64,000 nt of DNA, from the NCBI GenBank assembly GCA_963727015.1, contig CAVSEV010000005.1, positions 434,001-498,000 on the forward strand. Direction: 5' to 3'. The stretch is from DATFVJ01 sp963727015. Its GTDB lineage: Bacteria; Actinomycetota; Actinomycetes; Streptosporangiales; Streptosporangiaceae. How positions within the stretch are numbered: position 1 is the stretch's first letter; each line of letters starts with the position of its first letter. The position numbers and the translations under genes are program-made. Below are positions 33,316 to 40,577 of this stretch, one piece after another. Below the pieces are notes generated by a model. That model was not told the origin of the DNA, searched no databases, and saw only the letters and a program-made list of their open reading frames with translations.

Positions 33316-34413
33316 ATGACATACCAGCCGACGCTCGACGAAATCACGCGTGCTCCCAAGGTCCTGCTGCACGACCACCTCGACGGCGGCTTGCGGCCGG
33401 GGACCATCACCGAACTCGCGGGCGACATCGGTTACCGTGACCTGCCCACCGACGACGCGGGCGAGCTCGCCGAGTGGTTCGCGCAGATAGCCGATTCTGG
33501 CTCGCTGGAAAGATACCTGGAATCCTTCAACCACACCGTGGCCGTGATGCAGACACCCGAGGGGCTCGCCCGGGTCGCGGCGGAGTGCGCGGAAGACCTG
33601 GCCGCGGACGGCGTCGTATATGCCGAGGTGCGGTTCGCGCCCGAGCTGCACACCGAGCAAGGCCTAAGCCTGGACCAGGTGGTCGAGGCCGTACTTGAGG
33701 GATTCGCTGCGGGCACCAGGTCGGGTGCGATCCGGATCGGCGTGTTGCTCACCGCGATCAGGCACGCAGCGCGGTCGATGGAAATCGCCGAACTCATGGT
33801 CCGCTACCGCGACGCGGGCGTCGCGGGGTTCGACATCGCCGGGCCCGAAGCGGGCTACCCGCCCACCCGCCATCTGGACGCATTCGAGTACCTGCAGCGG
33901 GAGAACGCGCATTTCACGATCCACGCAGGTGAGGGATTCGGGCTGCCGTCTATCTGGCAGGCGATCCAGTGGTGCGGCGCGGACAGGCTGGGCCACGGTG
34001 TCCGGATCATCGATGACATCGCCGAGGGCTCCAGCTCCGGGACGCCGAAGCTGGGGCGGCTGGCAGCATACGTGCGTGACAAGCGGATCCCGCTCGAAAT
34101 GTGCCCGACATCCAACGTGCACACCGGGGCCGCCCGTTCGGTCGCGGAGCACCCCATCGGCCTCCTGCGGCGCCTGTATTTCCGTGTCACTGTGAACACC
34201 GACAACCGGCTGATGAGCGCGACCAGCCTGTCGGAAGAATTCGCCCAGCTGGTCGATGCGTTCGGCTACGGCTGGGACGACCTACAGTGGTTCACTATCA
34301 ATGCCATGAAATCGGCGTTCCTGCCCTTCGACGAGCGCCTGGAGCTCATCAACGGTGTCATCAAGCCAGGATTCGCACAGCTCAAGTGGCGTGGGAACAA
34401 GCCCCTCGCCTGA
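33316..34413 (+). CDS. add: Adenosine deaminase
   Basis: Zinc enzyme of 365 residues that turns adenosine or deoxyadenosine to inosine. Zinc ligands and catalytic residues are seen in LLHDHLDGGLRP (HxH), FTIHAGEGFGLPS (His and Glu), RLGHGVRI and VTVNTDNRLMS, where the usual Asp-Asp is Asp-Asn as in other actinomycete enzymes of this subgroup. ATG 33316 follows the repeat array, and no strong ribosome site is visible. It works with the purine nucleoside phosphorylase encoded at 35226 in purine salvage. Confidence 0.95.
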   Translation: MTYQPTLDEITRAPKVLLHDHLDGGLRPGTITELAGDIGYRDLPTDDAGELAEWFAQIADSGSLERYLESFNHTVAVMQTPEGLARVAAECAEDLAADGVVYAEVRFAPELHTEQGLSLDQVVEAVLEGFAAGTRSGAIRIGVLLTAIRHAARSMEIAELMVRYRDAGVAGFDIAGPEAGYPPTRHLDAFEYLQRENAHFTIHAGEGFGLPSIWQAIQWCGADRLGHGVRIIDDIAEGSSSGTPKLGRLAAYVRDKRIPLEMCPTSNVHTGAARSVAEHPIGLLRRLYFRVTVNTDNRLMSATSLSEEFAQLVDAFGYGWDDLQWFTINAMKSAFLPFDERLELINGVIKPGFAQLKWRGNKPLA

Positions 34414-34939
34414 CGCGCCCGTGGCCGCCGCGGCACCCGCTGCCCGGCCGAAGGTGTTCCGCTCGCCCGGGGCGGTAGCGGTCTGGTACGTGTGGCTCGT
34501 TTTCGCGGGGCTGAACATGATCGATCTGGCCGTTCAGGGCCACGACCACACCTCGGCCGTGGTCGCGGCCACCTTGGTGCTGATCACCGGGGCCGTTTTC
34601 GTCGCTGCGCTGCGCCCACGGATCTTCGCGGACGAGGACGGAGTGACAGTGCGCAACCCGATGCGCGATATCCGGGTGCCCTGGGGAGCGGTGACGAGCA
34701 TCGACCTGCAAGACATGGTCCGCGTGCACTGCCGCGCCGACGCAGGTGAAACCGTTGCTGGCGCGGAACCTCGGCAGCGTGTGCTGCGCAGCTGGGCGCT
34801 CCAGTCGTCGCGCCGGAGCCGGATGAAAGCGCAGCTGAGAGCAAGAGCCCGGACGGCGGAGATAGCCAGCGGGAGGCCAGGGTTCACCCATCCGAAAGCC
34901 CAAGTGCACGCGCTCATGGCCCAGTCCACCGCAGCGTGA
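34391..34939 (+). CDS. Two-helix membrane protein with PH-like domain
   Basis: About 182 residues. After a Pro/Ala-rich start, two transmembrane helices (AVAVWYVWLVFAGLNMIDLA and TSAVVAATLVLITGAVFVAA) are followed by a short PH-like domain (RIFADEDGVTVRNPMRDIRV; PWGAVTSIDL), the layout of actinobacterial bacterial-PH proteins. GTG 34391 overlaps the end of add by 23 bases; the frame is open to ATG 34355. The tail is Arg-rich. Function unknown. Confidence 0.75.
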   Translation: MGTSPSPDAPVAAAAPAARPKVFRSPGAVAVWYVWLVFAGLNMIDLAVQGHDHTSAVVAATLVLITGAVFVAALRPRIFADEDGVTVRNPMRDIRVPWGAVTSIDLQDMVRVHCRADAGETVAGAEPRQRVLRSWALQSSRRSRMKAQLRARARTAEIASGRPGFTHPKAQVHALMAQSTAA

Positions 34940-35225
34940 GCGGTCACGTCGCTGGACGAGCTGCGCGCGAGCGCGGCTCAGCGGGGCGCTCTAGGCGGGC
35001 CGCCCGAGGTCAGCGTGGTCCGCGGCGTCGGCGGCCGCGCTCCTGCTCCCCGCCCTGCTGCTCGCTGTGGTCAGCCTTATTTCCTGAGCAGCGCGCAGCT
35101 GGGCATGTCTCGCAGATCTTTGGCGGCGACGACAGTTCCACTTTCGGCTCCCCGAGAACAAGCAGGCCGTGCCGATCGCCCGCCTGGCCTACTGCCCGCA
35201 TCCACCGAGATGTACGAGCCTCCGG
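34940..35225. other. Spacer with a degenerate sequence shared with 53190-53370
   Basis: No intact gene. On the minus strand about 35110-35222 reads YISVDAG...AAKDLRD in one frame and GLLVLGEPKVEL in another. The same elements, in longer form, occur at about 53190-53370. Both are convergent with their neighbours and appear to be remnants. Confidence 0.5.
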
Positions 35226-36026
35226 TCAGGTGATGCCCGCGAGCAGCCTGGCGAGCAGCGCGCCGATCCTGGCCGCTGCGGCCTGGCCGGCGGCCAGCAC
35301 CTCCGCATGCTCGAGGGGCGCGCCGGACAGGCCCGCGGCCATGTTCGTGACCAGCGAGAAGGCGAGCACCTCCAGCCTTGCCTCGCGGGCGGCGATTGCC
35401 TCGAGCACGGTGGACATGCCGGCCAGGTCGGCGCCGAGCGTCCGCGCCATCCGGATCTCGGCCGGTGTCTCGTAGTGCGGGCCGGGGAAGCACGCGTAGA
35501 CCCCCTCGGCCAGGGATGGATCCTCCATGTGGGCCAGCGCTCGCAGCCGCGGCGTGTAAAGCTCCGTCAAGTCCACGAATCTCGGGCCAAGTAGCGGTGA
35601 CCGCCCGGTGAGGTTGATGTGGTCGCTGATGAGCACCGGCTGGCCGATCGAGAAATCCGGGCAGATGGCACCCGCCGCGTTGGTCAGCACGACCGTTCGG
35701 GCGCCTGCTGCGGCAGCCGTTCTGATGCTATGTACCGCCGCGTCCGGTCCACGGCCCTCATACAGGTGGGTTCGTCCGAGGAAGATCAGCAGGCGGTGGC
35801 TGCCGACGGGCACGGAACGGATCCTGCCCGCGTGCCCGCTGGCCGAGGGTGCCGCGAAGCCGGGTAGGTCGGCGGCAGCGAACTCGTGGGCTGGCGGCCC
35901 GAAAGCGTCCGCGGCGTCGCTCCAGCCAGATCCGAGCACTACCGCTGCGGTGTGTTCGTCGGCACCTGTGCGCTCACGCAGGGTGACCGCGGCGGCGCGC
36001 GCAGCCTCGTATGGGTCGTCGTTCAC
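35226..36026 (-). CDS. punA: Purine nucleoside phosphorylase (trimeric type)
   Basis: 266 residues. Phosphorolysis of inosine and guanosine. Motifs: AAVVLGSGWSDAADAFG (phosphate loop, Gly-Ser), ASGHAGRIRSVPVG (His), FLGRTHLYEGRGPDAAV (Arg, His, Tyr), VLTNAAGAICPDFSIGQP, CFPGPHYETPAEIRMART and the base-binding VTNMAAGLSG with Asn. Length and motifs agree with trimeric PNP class. With adenosine deaminase nearby it forms a purine salvage pair, as in M. tuberculosis (deoD-add region). Confidence 0.93.
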   Translation of the reverse strand: MNDDPYEAARAAAVTLRERTGADEHTAAVVLGSGWSDAADAFGPPAHEFAAADLPGFAAPSASGHAGRIRSVPVGSHRLLIFLGRTHLYEGRGPDAAVHSIRTAAAAGARTVVLTNAAGAICPDFSIGQPVLISDHINLTGRSPLLGPRFVDLTELYTPRLRALAHMEDPSLAEGVYACFPGPHYETPAEIRMARTLGADLAGMSTVLEAIAAREARLEVLAFSLVTNMAAGLSGAPLEHAEVLAAGQAAAARIGALLARLLAGIT

Positions 36027-36144
36027 GTCAGCCGACAGTACGCTGGCCGTCGCCCCGTCACCGTGCCGGGGGTCGTCGCCGACCAGCCAGCGGCGCCTGG
36101 ACCGTTACCAGCCGCCGCATCGCCCGGGTTGCCGAGGCGAATCA

Positions 36145-36179
36145 GCATTGGCACACAACGGCCCAATGTGTGCCAATGC
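36145..36179. repeat. Inverted repeat, 13-base perfect arms
   Basis: GCATTGGCACACA (36145-36157) and TGTGTGCCAATGC (36167-36179) enclose a 9-base loop. No T-run follows. It could be a regulator site or part of a dispersed palindromic element. Confidence 0.75.
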
Positions 36180-36284
36180 CGCCCGGAACCGGCGGGCAGC
36201 AAAAGGCCTGCAAAGAGGTCATCCGGTGCTTCAAAGGGCTCCGGTGACCGCGGGCGCTACCCGCGACGGCAGCGCCACTGGATA

Positions 36285-36332
36285 GTGGTTGGCCCCTTGG
36301 TGGCGCTCCAGCGCCCCCTACAAGCCAACCAC
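36285..36332. repeat. Imperfect palindrome related to the one at 62292
   Basis: Outer arms GTGGTTGGC (36285-36293) and GCCAACCAC (36324-36332) and inner GGCGCT/AGCGCC pair. The right part, GCCAACCACGACAG, and the central GGTGGCGCT are shared with the hairpin at 62292-62331, so both look like copies of one dispersed element. Confidence 0.6.
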
Positions 36333-36370
36333 GACAGCCGCCCGCGGGCCCTGGACCTACGAGACCCTCC

Positions 36371-36811
36371 CTAGCGGCACGGACGAGCCCGTAGCGCCGC
36401 TACGTAGTCCGGCGGTGCGCCCGCTTTCTCCGCGGCGTCCGCGAGGAGTCCAACATAACGAGGGGCTGGGAGGCCGCCCTCGTAGCCGTTGAGAACGTAA
36501 AGCCAGGCAAGAACGTTGCCCTCATCTGTCCGCACCCTGACTTTGATCTTGGCGTAGTACCCCAGGGTGGCGCCGTCCCATTGGTCGAGCACCTTCTCGT
36601 CGATCTCAGGGACGTCGTAAAGCACGACGAACACCCGCGCGGTATCGTCCTCGACCAGCGTCGCAAGCGCGCCTTCCCAGCCGAGATCCTCGCCGCCGAA
36701 GGTCAGCCGCCAGCCGTCCAGCCAGCCACCGCCCTGCTGCGGCGAGTGCGGGCAGCGCAGCGCCATCTGCATAGGGTTCATGTTGCTGCCATACGCCGCG
36801 TATAAGGTCAC
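36371..36811 (-). CDS. Gamma-glutamylcyclotransferase-like protein
   Basis: About 146 residues from GTG 36811 (VTLYAAYGSNMNP...). The YGSNM motif that forms the substrate cavity is at residues 6-11, and the WEGALATLVED stretch supplies the likely catalytic Glu. The rest (VFVVLYDVPEIDEKVLDQWD, YYAKIKVRVR) fits the AIG2/GGCT fold. The family releases 5-oxoproline from gamma-glutamyl amines. It is divergent from lpdA, an arrangement also seen for Rv3304/Rv3303c in M. tuberculosis (from memory). The frame is open upstream to 36922, but that part is repeat-derived. Confidence 0.82.
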   Translation of the reverse strand: MTLYAAYGSNMNPMQMALRCPHSPQQGGGWLDGWRLTFGGEDLGWEGALATLVEDDTARVFVVLYDVPEIDEKVLDQWDGATLGYYAKIKVRVRTDEGNVLAWLYVLNGYEGGLPAPRYVGLLADAAEKAGAPPDYVAALRARPCR

Positions 36812-36945
36812 GGAGATCAAGCGTAAGGGCTGGCCGGATGGCCAAGTGGCAGGTGCGCCACAATTGAAGGTTCTTGCGGCGCACAGCCAGCGCGGCGACA
36901 GAAGGCACGGCGACAGCAGCACGGCGACAGCAAGGCGACAGCGAT

Positions 36946-37020
36946 CGCGGCAACAGCAAGCGCGGCAACAGCAAGCGCGGCAACAGCAAGCGCGGCAACA
37001 GCAAGCGCGGCAAACGCGGC
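36946..37020. repeat. 15-bp tandem repeat in the lpdA leader
   Basis: Four perfect copies of CGCGGCAACAGCAAG and a fifth that drifts lie between the divergent gamma-glutamylcyclotransferase gene and lpdA, where promoters are expected. Confidence 0.9.
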
Positions 37021-37059
37021 CCGCGGCCTCCGCGGGCCGGGCGTGAGCGGAAAGGTGAC

Positions 37060-38709
37060 ATGGTGACCGCCGGACGTACCCGTATCGTGATCATCGGTGG
37101 CGGGCCTGGAGGTTATGAGGCCGCCCTCGTGGCAGCGCAACTCGGGGCGGAGGTCACGTTGGTGGAGCGTGACGGCGCGGGCGGGGCCTGCGTGCTCACC
37201 GACTGCGTCCCGTCCAAGACGCTGATCGAGACCTCGGTCACGATGGCGACCTTGGCATCCGCAGCTGATCTCGGCGTGCGTGTAGGACTCCCCAGCGGTG
37301 CCGGTGGTGCCGCTGCCACTGGTGGTGCGGGTGTCCCTGGTGGTCCCGCTGGCCTTGGTGGTGCTGCTGGCCTTGGTGGTGCTGCTGGTCCTGGTGGTGC
37401 TGCTGGCCTTGGTGGTGCCGCTGGCCCTGGTGGTGCCGCTGCCCCTGGTGGGCCCAGTGGTGACGGTGGAGCCAGTAGTGACGATGGAGCCGGTGGTGAC
37501 AGTGGGCCCGGTAGTGACGGTGGAGCCGGTGGTGACGACGCCTGCGGCGGTGGTGCCGGTACTGTGGACGCCGCGCGCCTCTACACACGGGTCAAGGCCC
37601 TCGCGAGCCGCCAATCTGCGGACGTGGCTTCACGGCTGGCGGCCGAGGGTGTCCGGGTGATTACAGGAAACGGCAGGCTGGTGGACACCGGTGTCGTGGC
37701 GGTAGGTGAAACACGGTTGACCGCGGACGTCGTGCTGATCGCGACGGGCGCGCATCCAAGAGTACTGCCAGGCGCCGTGCCCGACGGTGAGCGTATCCTG
37801 GACTGGCGCCAGATCTACGACCTTAGCGAAGTTCCGCAACAATTGATCGTGGTCGGCTCGGGGGTGACAGGGGCGGAGTTCGCCAGCGCCTACCAGGCGC
37901 TCGGTTCGCAGGTCACGCTGGTCTCGTCGTGCCAACGGGTGCTGCCGCACGAGGATGAGGACGCGGCCATGGTGTTGGAGGACGTGTTCAGGCGGCGCGG
38001 TATGACCGTGCTCAGCAGATCGCGGGCGGCGGCCGTTAAACGCTCAGGGGACGGCGTGGTGGCAACCTTGGAGGACGGCAGGACCGTGGCGGGCTCGCAC
38101 TGCCTGCTCACCGTGGGCATGGTGCCGAGTACGGTCGGCGTCGGGCTGGAGGACGCCGGAATAAGGCTAGACGAGCGTGGCTTCGTCGAGGTGGACAGGG
38201 TGTCAAGGACCTCGGTGCGTGGCGTGTACGCGGCAGGGGACTGCACGGGGCTGCTGATGCTCGCGTCGGTAGCGGCGATGCAGGGCAGGATCGCCATGTG
38301 GCATGCGCTCGGTGAGGCGGTGACGCCGCTGCGGCTCAGCCACGTCGCTGCCACCATCTTCACCGATCCGGAGATCGCCACGGTCGGCGTGACGCACGCC
38401 GCGGTGGCGGCGGGGGAGGTGAACGCGCGGGTAGTCAAGCTGCCGCTCGCGACCAACCCGCGTGCCAAGATGCAGGGTTCGCGCGACGGGTTCGTGAAGC
38501 TCTTCGCGCGCAGGGGCACCGGCATGGTGCTGGGCGGCGTGGTTGTCGGGCCGCGCGCGAGCGAGCTCATCCTGGCCGTCTCGCTGGCGGTCGGGCAGCA
38601 ACTGACGGTCGACCAGATGGCCCATACATTCGCGGTGTACCCGTCGATGTCGGGCAGCATTACCGAGGCCGCGCGCAGGCTCATGCAGTCGTCGGCGAGC
38701 ATCGATTGA
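37060..38709 (+). CDS. lpdA: NAD(P)H-quinone dehydrogenase, LpdA type
   Basis: A two-dinucleotide-binding flavoprotein of 549 residues. FAD site IVIIGGGPGGYEAALVAAQL at the N-terminus, GGACVLTDCVPSKTLIE near residue 47, NAD(P) site VVGSGVTGAEFASAYQALGS and FAD site VRGVYAAGDCTGL follow. The C-terminus (FAVYPSMSGSITEAARRLM) lacks the His-Glu dyad of lipoamide dehydrogenase, as in M. tuberculosis LpdA, which reduces quinones. The Cys pair CxxxxC is kept here, which LpdA proteins often lack in part. An unusual insert of about 90 Gly/Ala-rich residues (GGAAGLGGAAGPGG type) lies between about residues 76 and 168 in the FAD domain. ATG 37060 starts it. Confidence 0.88.
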   Translation: MVTAGRTRIVIIGGGPGGYEAALVAAQLGAEVTLVERDGAGGACVLTDCVPSKTLIETSVTMATLASAADLGVRVGLPSGAGGAAATGGAGVPGGPAGLGGAAGLGGAAGPGGAAGLGGAAGPGGAAAPGGPSGDGGASSDDGAGGDSGPGSDGGAGGDDACGGGAGTVDAARLYTRVKALASRQSADVASRLAAEGVRVITGNGRLVDTGVVAVGETRLTADVVLIATGAHPRVLPGAVPDGERILDWRQIYDLSEVPQQLIVVGSGVTGAEFASAYQALGSQVTLVSSCQRVLPHEDEDAAMVLEDVFRRRGMTVLSRSRAAAVKRSGDGVVATLEDGRTVAGSHCLLTVGMVPSTVGVGLEDAGIRLDERGFVEVDRVSRTSVRGVYAAGDCTGLLMLASVAAMQGRIAMWHALGEAVTPLRLSHVAATIFTDPEIATVGVTHAAVAAGEVNARVVKLPLATNPRAKMQGSRDGFVKLFARRGTGMVLGGVVVGPRASELILAVSLAVGQQLTVDQMAHTFAVYPSMSGSITEAARRLMQSSASID

Positions 38710-38727
38710 TACTGAATCGATTGATAC

Positions 38728-39015
38728 TGATACGTGAATCGGCGGATTCTCATCCAGCAGTGAGCGGGCCGCTACAGTCTGCGGGGGGATCCCGGGGGGT
38801 CGTCCCCCCGGGCCAATACAGTCTGATACGTGAATCGGCGGATTCTCATCCAGCAGTGAGCGGGCCGCTACAGTCTGCGGGGGGATCCCGGGGGGTCGTC
38901 CCCCCGGGCCAATACAGTCTGATACGTGAATCGGCGGATTCTCATCCAGCAGTGAGCGGGCCGCTACAGTCTGCGGGGGGATCCCGGGGGGTCGTCCCCC
39001 CGGGGCAATACAGTC
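38728..39015. repeat. Three tandem 96-bp repeats, each with a perfect GC hairpin
   Basis: Three almost identical 96-base units start at 38728, 38824 and 38920. Each contains CCCGGGGGG, TCGT, CCCCCCGGG (38791-38812 and at +96 and +192), a 9-base perfect stem. The units begin 18 bases after the lpdA stop. A frame stays open through all three on the plus strand (32 codons per unit), which follows from 96 being a multiple of three. The stems could act as stacked transcription barriers. Confidence 0.92.
38791..38812. terminator. Candidate hairpin terminator (first of three)
   Basis: A 9-base G-rich/C-rich stem with a 4-base loop just downstream of lpdA. It lacks a T-run, as is common for actinomycete terminators. 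Identical stems follow at 38887-38908 and 38983-39004. Confidence 0.5.
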
Positions 39016-39234
39016 TTAACGGCTGCTGCGGATGCGCCGCCGCACGCCCGGCGACCCTGCGCCTGGCCCGCCAGGCCGGCCAGGCCCGCCAGGCCGGCCA
39101 GGCCCGCCAGGCGGGAGTGAGGCGCCGCGCCGAGAGTCGCCCGGGCGGTTTTTCACAAGGAGCGGGCGGTTTTTCATAAGGAGATGGACAGGTCGTCGAC
39201 AGATCATCCACGCGCAGCTGACGAGGAGGTACCC
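39016..39234. other. Spacer before the methyltransferase with two further repeats
   Basis: At about 39066-39115 an 18-base unit (GCCCGCCAGGCCGGCCAG) repeats nearly three times. At 39143-39182 the block GGGCGGTTTTTCAxAAGGAG occurs twice in tandem, duplicating a ribosome-site-like AAGGAG. The real methyltransferase ribosome site is GAGGAGG at about 39223-39229. Confidence 0.65.
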
Positions 39235-40080
39235 GTGCCGCCACTTGACCGCGATACCGCCCGTGCCTGGATCACCCGCTGGGACCGTCAGCAGGAGGTC
39301 TACCTGCCGGACAGGGAAGATCGTTTCACTGTGCTGATCGACGCGGTCGAGGCAGGCACGGGCCGCCCGGACCCGGTGGTTCTCGATCTCGGGTGCGGTC
39401 CTGGTTCGCTGGCAGGACGCCTGCTTGACCGGCTTCCCGCCGCGACGGTCATCGCGGCCGACGCAGATCCGCTGCTGCTCGCCCTCGGCCGGGCAGCCGA
39501 ACACGGCCGCGGCGGGCTGCGCTTCGTCGATTGTGATCTGCGTGTGGCCGGCTGGAGCGCGGCCCTCGGACTGGACGGGCCCGCGGACGCGGCGGTCAGC
39601 ACCACCGCGCTGCACTGGCTCACCGAGGCGGAGCTACGGGTGATGTACACCGAGGTCGCAGGGGCCCTGCGGCGGGGTGGCCTGCTACTGAACGGCGATC
39701 ATTTCGTGGTCGACGAGCCGGCGCTCGCCCGTCTCGAGCGTGGTCTTATGGAGGCACAGAAGCGCCGCTCCATGGCCGGTCACGCGGGCGGCCGCGGGCG
39801 GCCGTGCGGCCAGTCGGTCGACGGCCGAGCGGCCACTGCCGGTCAGCCGGGCGGCGCGCGTGAGAACTGGTCGCAGTGGTGGGCGGCGGTGGCGGCCGAT
39901 CCACGGCTCGCGGAGTTCAACGCGGAGCGCGAGAACCGCTGGGCGGCGGCCGCCCATCATGGCACGGAAAGCGGACGGCTTGCGGCCCACGTCGGCGCGC
40001 TCGAGGCGGCGGGGTTCTGCCAGATAGGCACGCTGTGGCAGCGGGCAGAAAACCGGCTCCTCTGCGGGTTCCGCAGCTGA
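39235..40080 (+). CDS. SAM-dependent methyltransferase, class I
   Basis: 281 residues. The AdoMet-binding motif I VVLDLGCGPGSLAGRLLDRL lies at about residue 48, an acidic motif II (VIAADADPLLL) and motif post-I (FVDCDLRVAGW) follow, and STTALHWLTEAELRVMYTEV resembles trans-aconitate methyltransferase-like enzymes. A Gly/Arg-rich insertion (about residues 180-205) precedes ENWSQWWAAV. GTG 39235 has GAGGAGG five to six bases upstream; an ATG at 39184 has its ribosome site too close. The substrate is unknown. Confidence 0.85.
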   Translation: MPPLDRDTARAWITRWDRQQEVYLPDREDRFTVLIDAVEAGTGRPDPVVLDLGCGPGSLAGRLLDRLPAATVIAADADPLLLALGRAAEHGRGGLRFVDCDLRVAGWSAALGLDGPADAAVSTTALHWLTEAELRVMYTEVAGALRRGGLLLNGDHFVVDEPALARLERGLMEAQKRRSMAGHAGGRGRPCGQSVDGRAATAGQPGGARENWSQWWAAVAADPRLAEFNAERENRWAAAAHHGTESGRLAAHVGALEAAGFCQIGTLWQRAENRLLCGFRS

Positions 40081-40137
40081 GCGGCAGCCGCGTTCGTGCT
40101 GCCCGCGGCGTCGCGGCACCCTCGTGACCGTGCCGCC

Positions 40138-40157
40138 CCGGGGGGACAACCCCCCGG
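40138..40157. terminator. Hairpin between convergent genes
   Basis: CCGGGGGG, ACAA, CCCCCCGG: an 8-base perfect stem in the gap between the methyltransferase and the DUF5313-like gene, which converge. It resembles the stems of the 96-bp repeats upstream, and its flank GGATCCGCAG/GGCCCAATA is the mirror of theirs. Confidence 0.6.
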
Positions 40158-40206
40158 ATCCGCAGCGGCCCAATAGCGGTGCGCGCCGCGGCAGCCGTTA
40201 TGCGTC

Positions 40207-40509
40207 TTAGTGGGTCGGGTGCCCAAGATCCGGATCATCTGGGACCGTCAGGCCGTGCTGGCGCAGCCGCGCCGCGCGGATGTCGTCCGCGTACACCGTC
40301 ACCGTGAATACGCTCCCCGCGAGGGCGAGCGCGGGCACCATCAGCCGCAGCCAGATGGGTCCTGGCAGCAATGCTAGGAGCAGGCAGACCGGGATCATGA
40401 CGGCGAGGTGCCGCGCCACCACGCGGCCGCGCCAGCCTGCGTCGGTAAGTTCGTGGCGGACCCATTCTGAGTTCTCGGCGCGCAGCCGCATCCCTGCCGC
40501 GAACCGCAA
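40207..40509 (-). CDS. DUF5313-like two-helix membrane protein
   Basis: 100 residues. An N-terminal soluble part (RAENSEWVRHELTDAGWRGR) precedes two adjacent helices (HLAVMIPVCLLLALLPGPIW and LRLMVPALALAGSVFTVTVY) and a charged tail (DDIRAARLRQHGL). This agrees with DUF5313 proteins, small actinobacterial membrane proteins of unknown function. The frame is open further upstream, so the start could be earlier; overlap with nothing else helps to decide. Confidence 0.65.
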   Translation of the reverse strand: MRFAAGMRLRAENSEWVRHELTDAGWRGRVVARHLAVMIPVCLLLALLPGPIWLRLMVPALALAGSVFTVTVYADDIRAARLRQHGLTVPDDPDLGHPTH

Positions 40510-40577
40510 CCGGCCGGCCAGGCTCGGATCGCCGGGCAGCCGTGTCAGTTCGCACCGCCCCGAGCGTTCATGATTGC

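Larger units (their letters stand above)
36027..36370. other. Intergenic region with two hairpins
   Basis: 344 bases between the purine phosphorylase start and the gamma-glutamylcyclotransferase end. Apart from two palindromes (36145-36179 and 36285-36332) I see nothing. The phosphorylase promoter should lie in the first 100 bases. Confidence 0.55.

Noticed and set aside
38728..39015. CRISPR array
   Set aside because: Units are contiguous 96-bp direct repeats without unique spacers, and no cas genes are near.
38706..39179. Open frame of 157 codons across the 96-bp repeats
   Set aside because: The frame is open only because the unit length is a multiple of three; the peptide is a triplicated 32-mer with no known motif.
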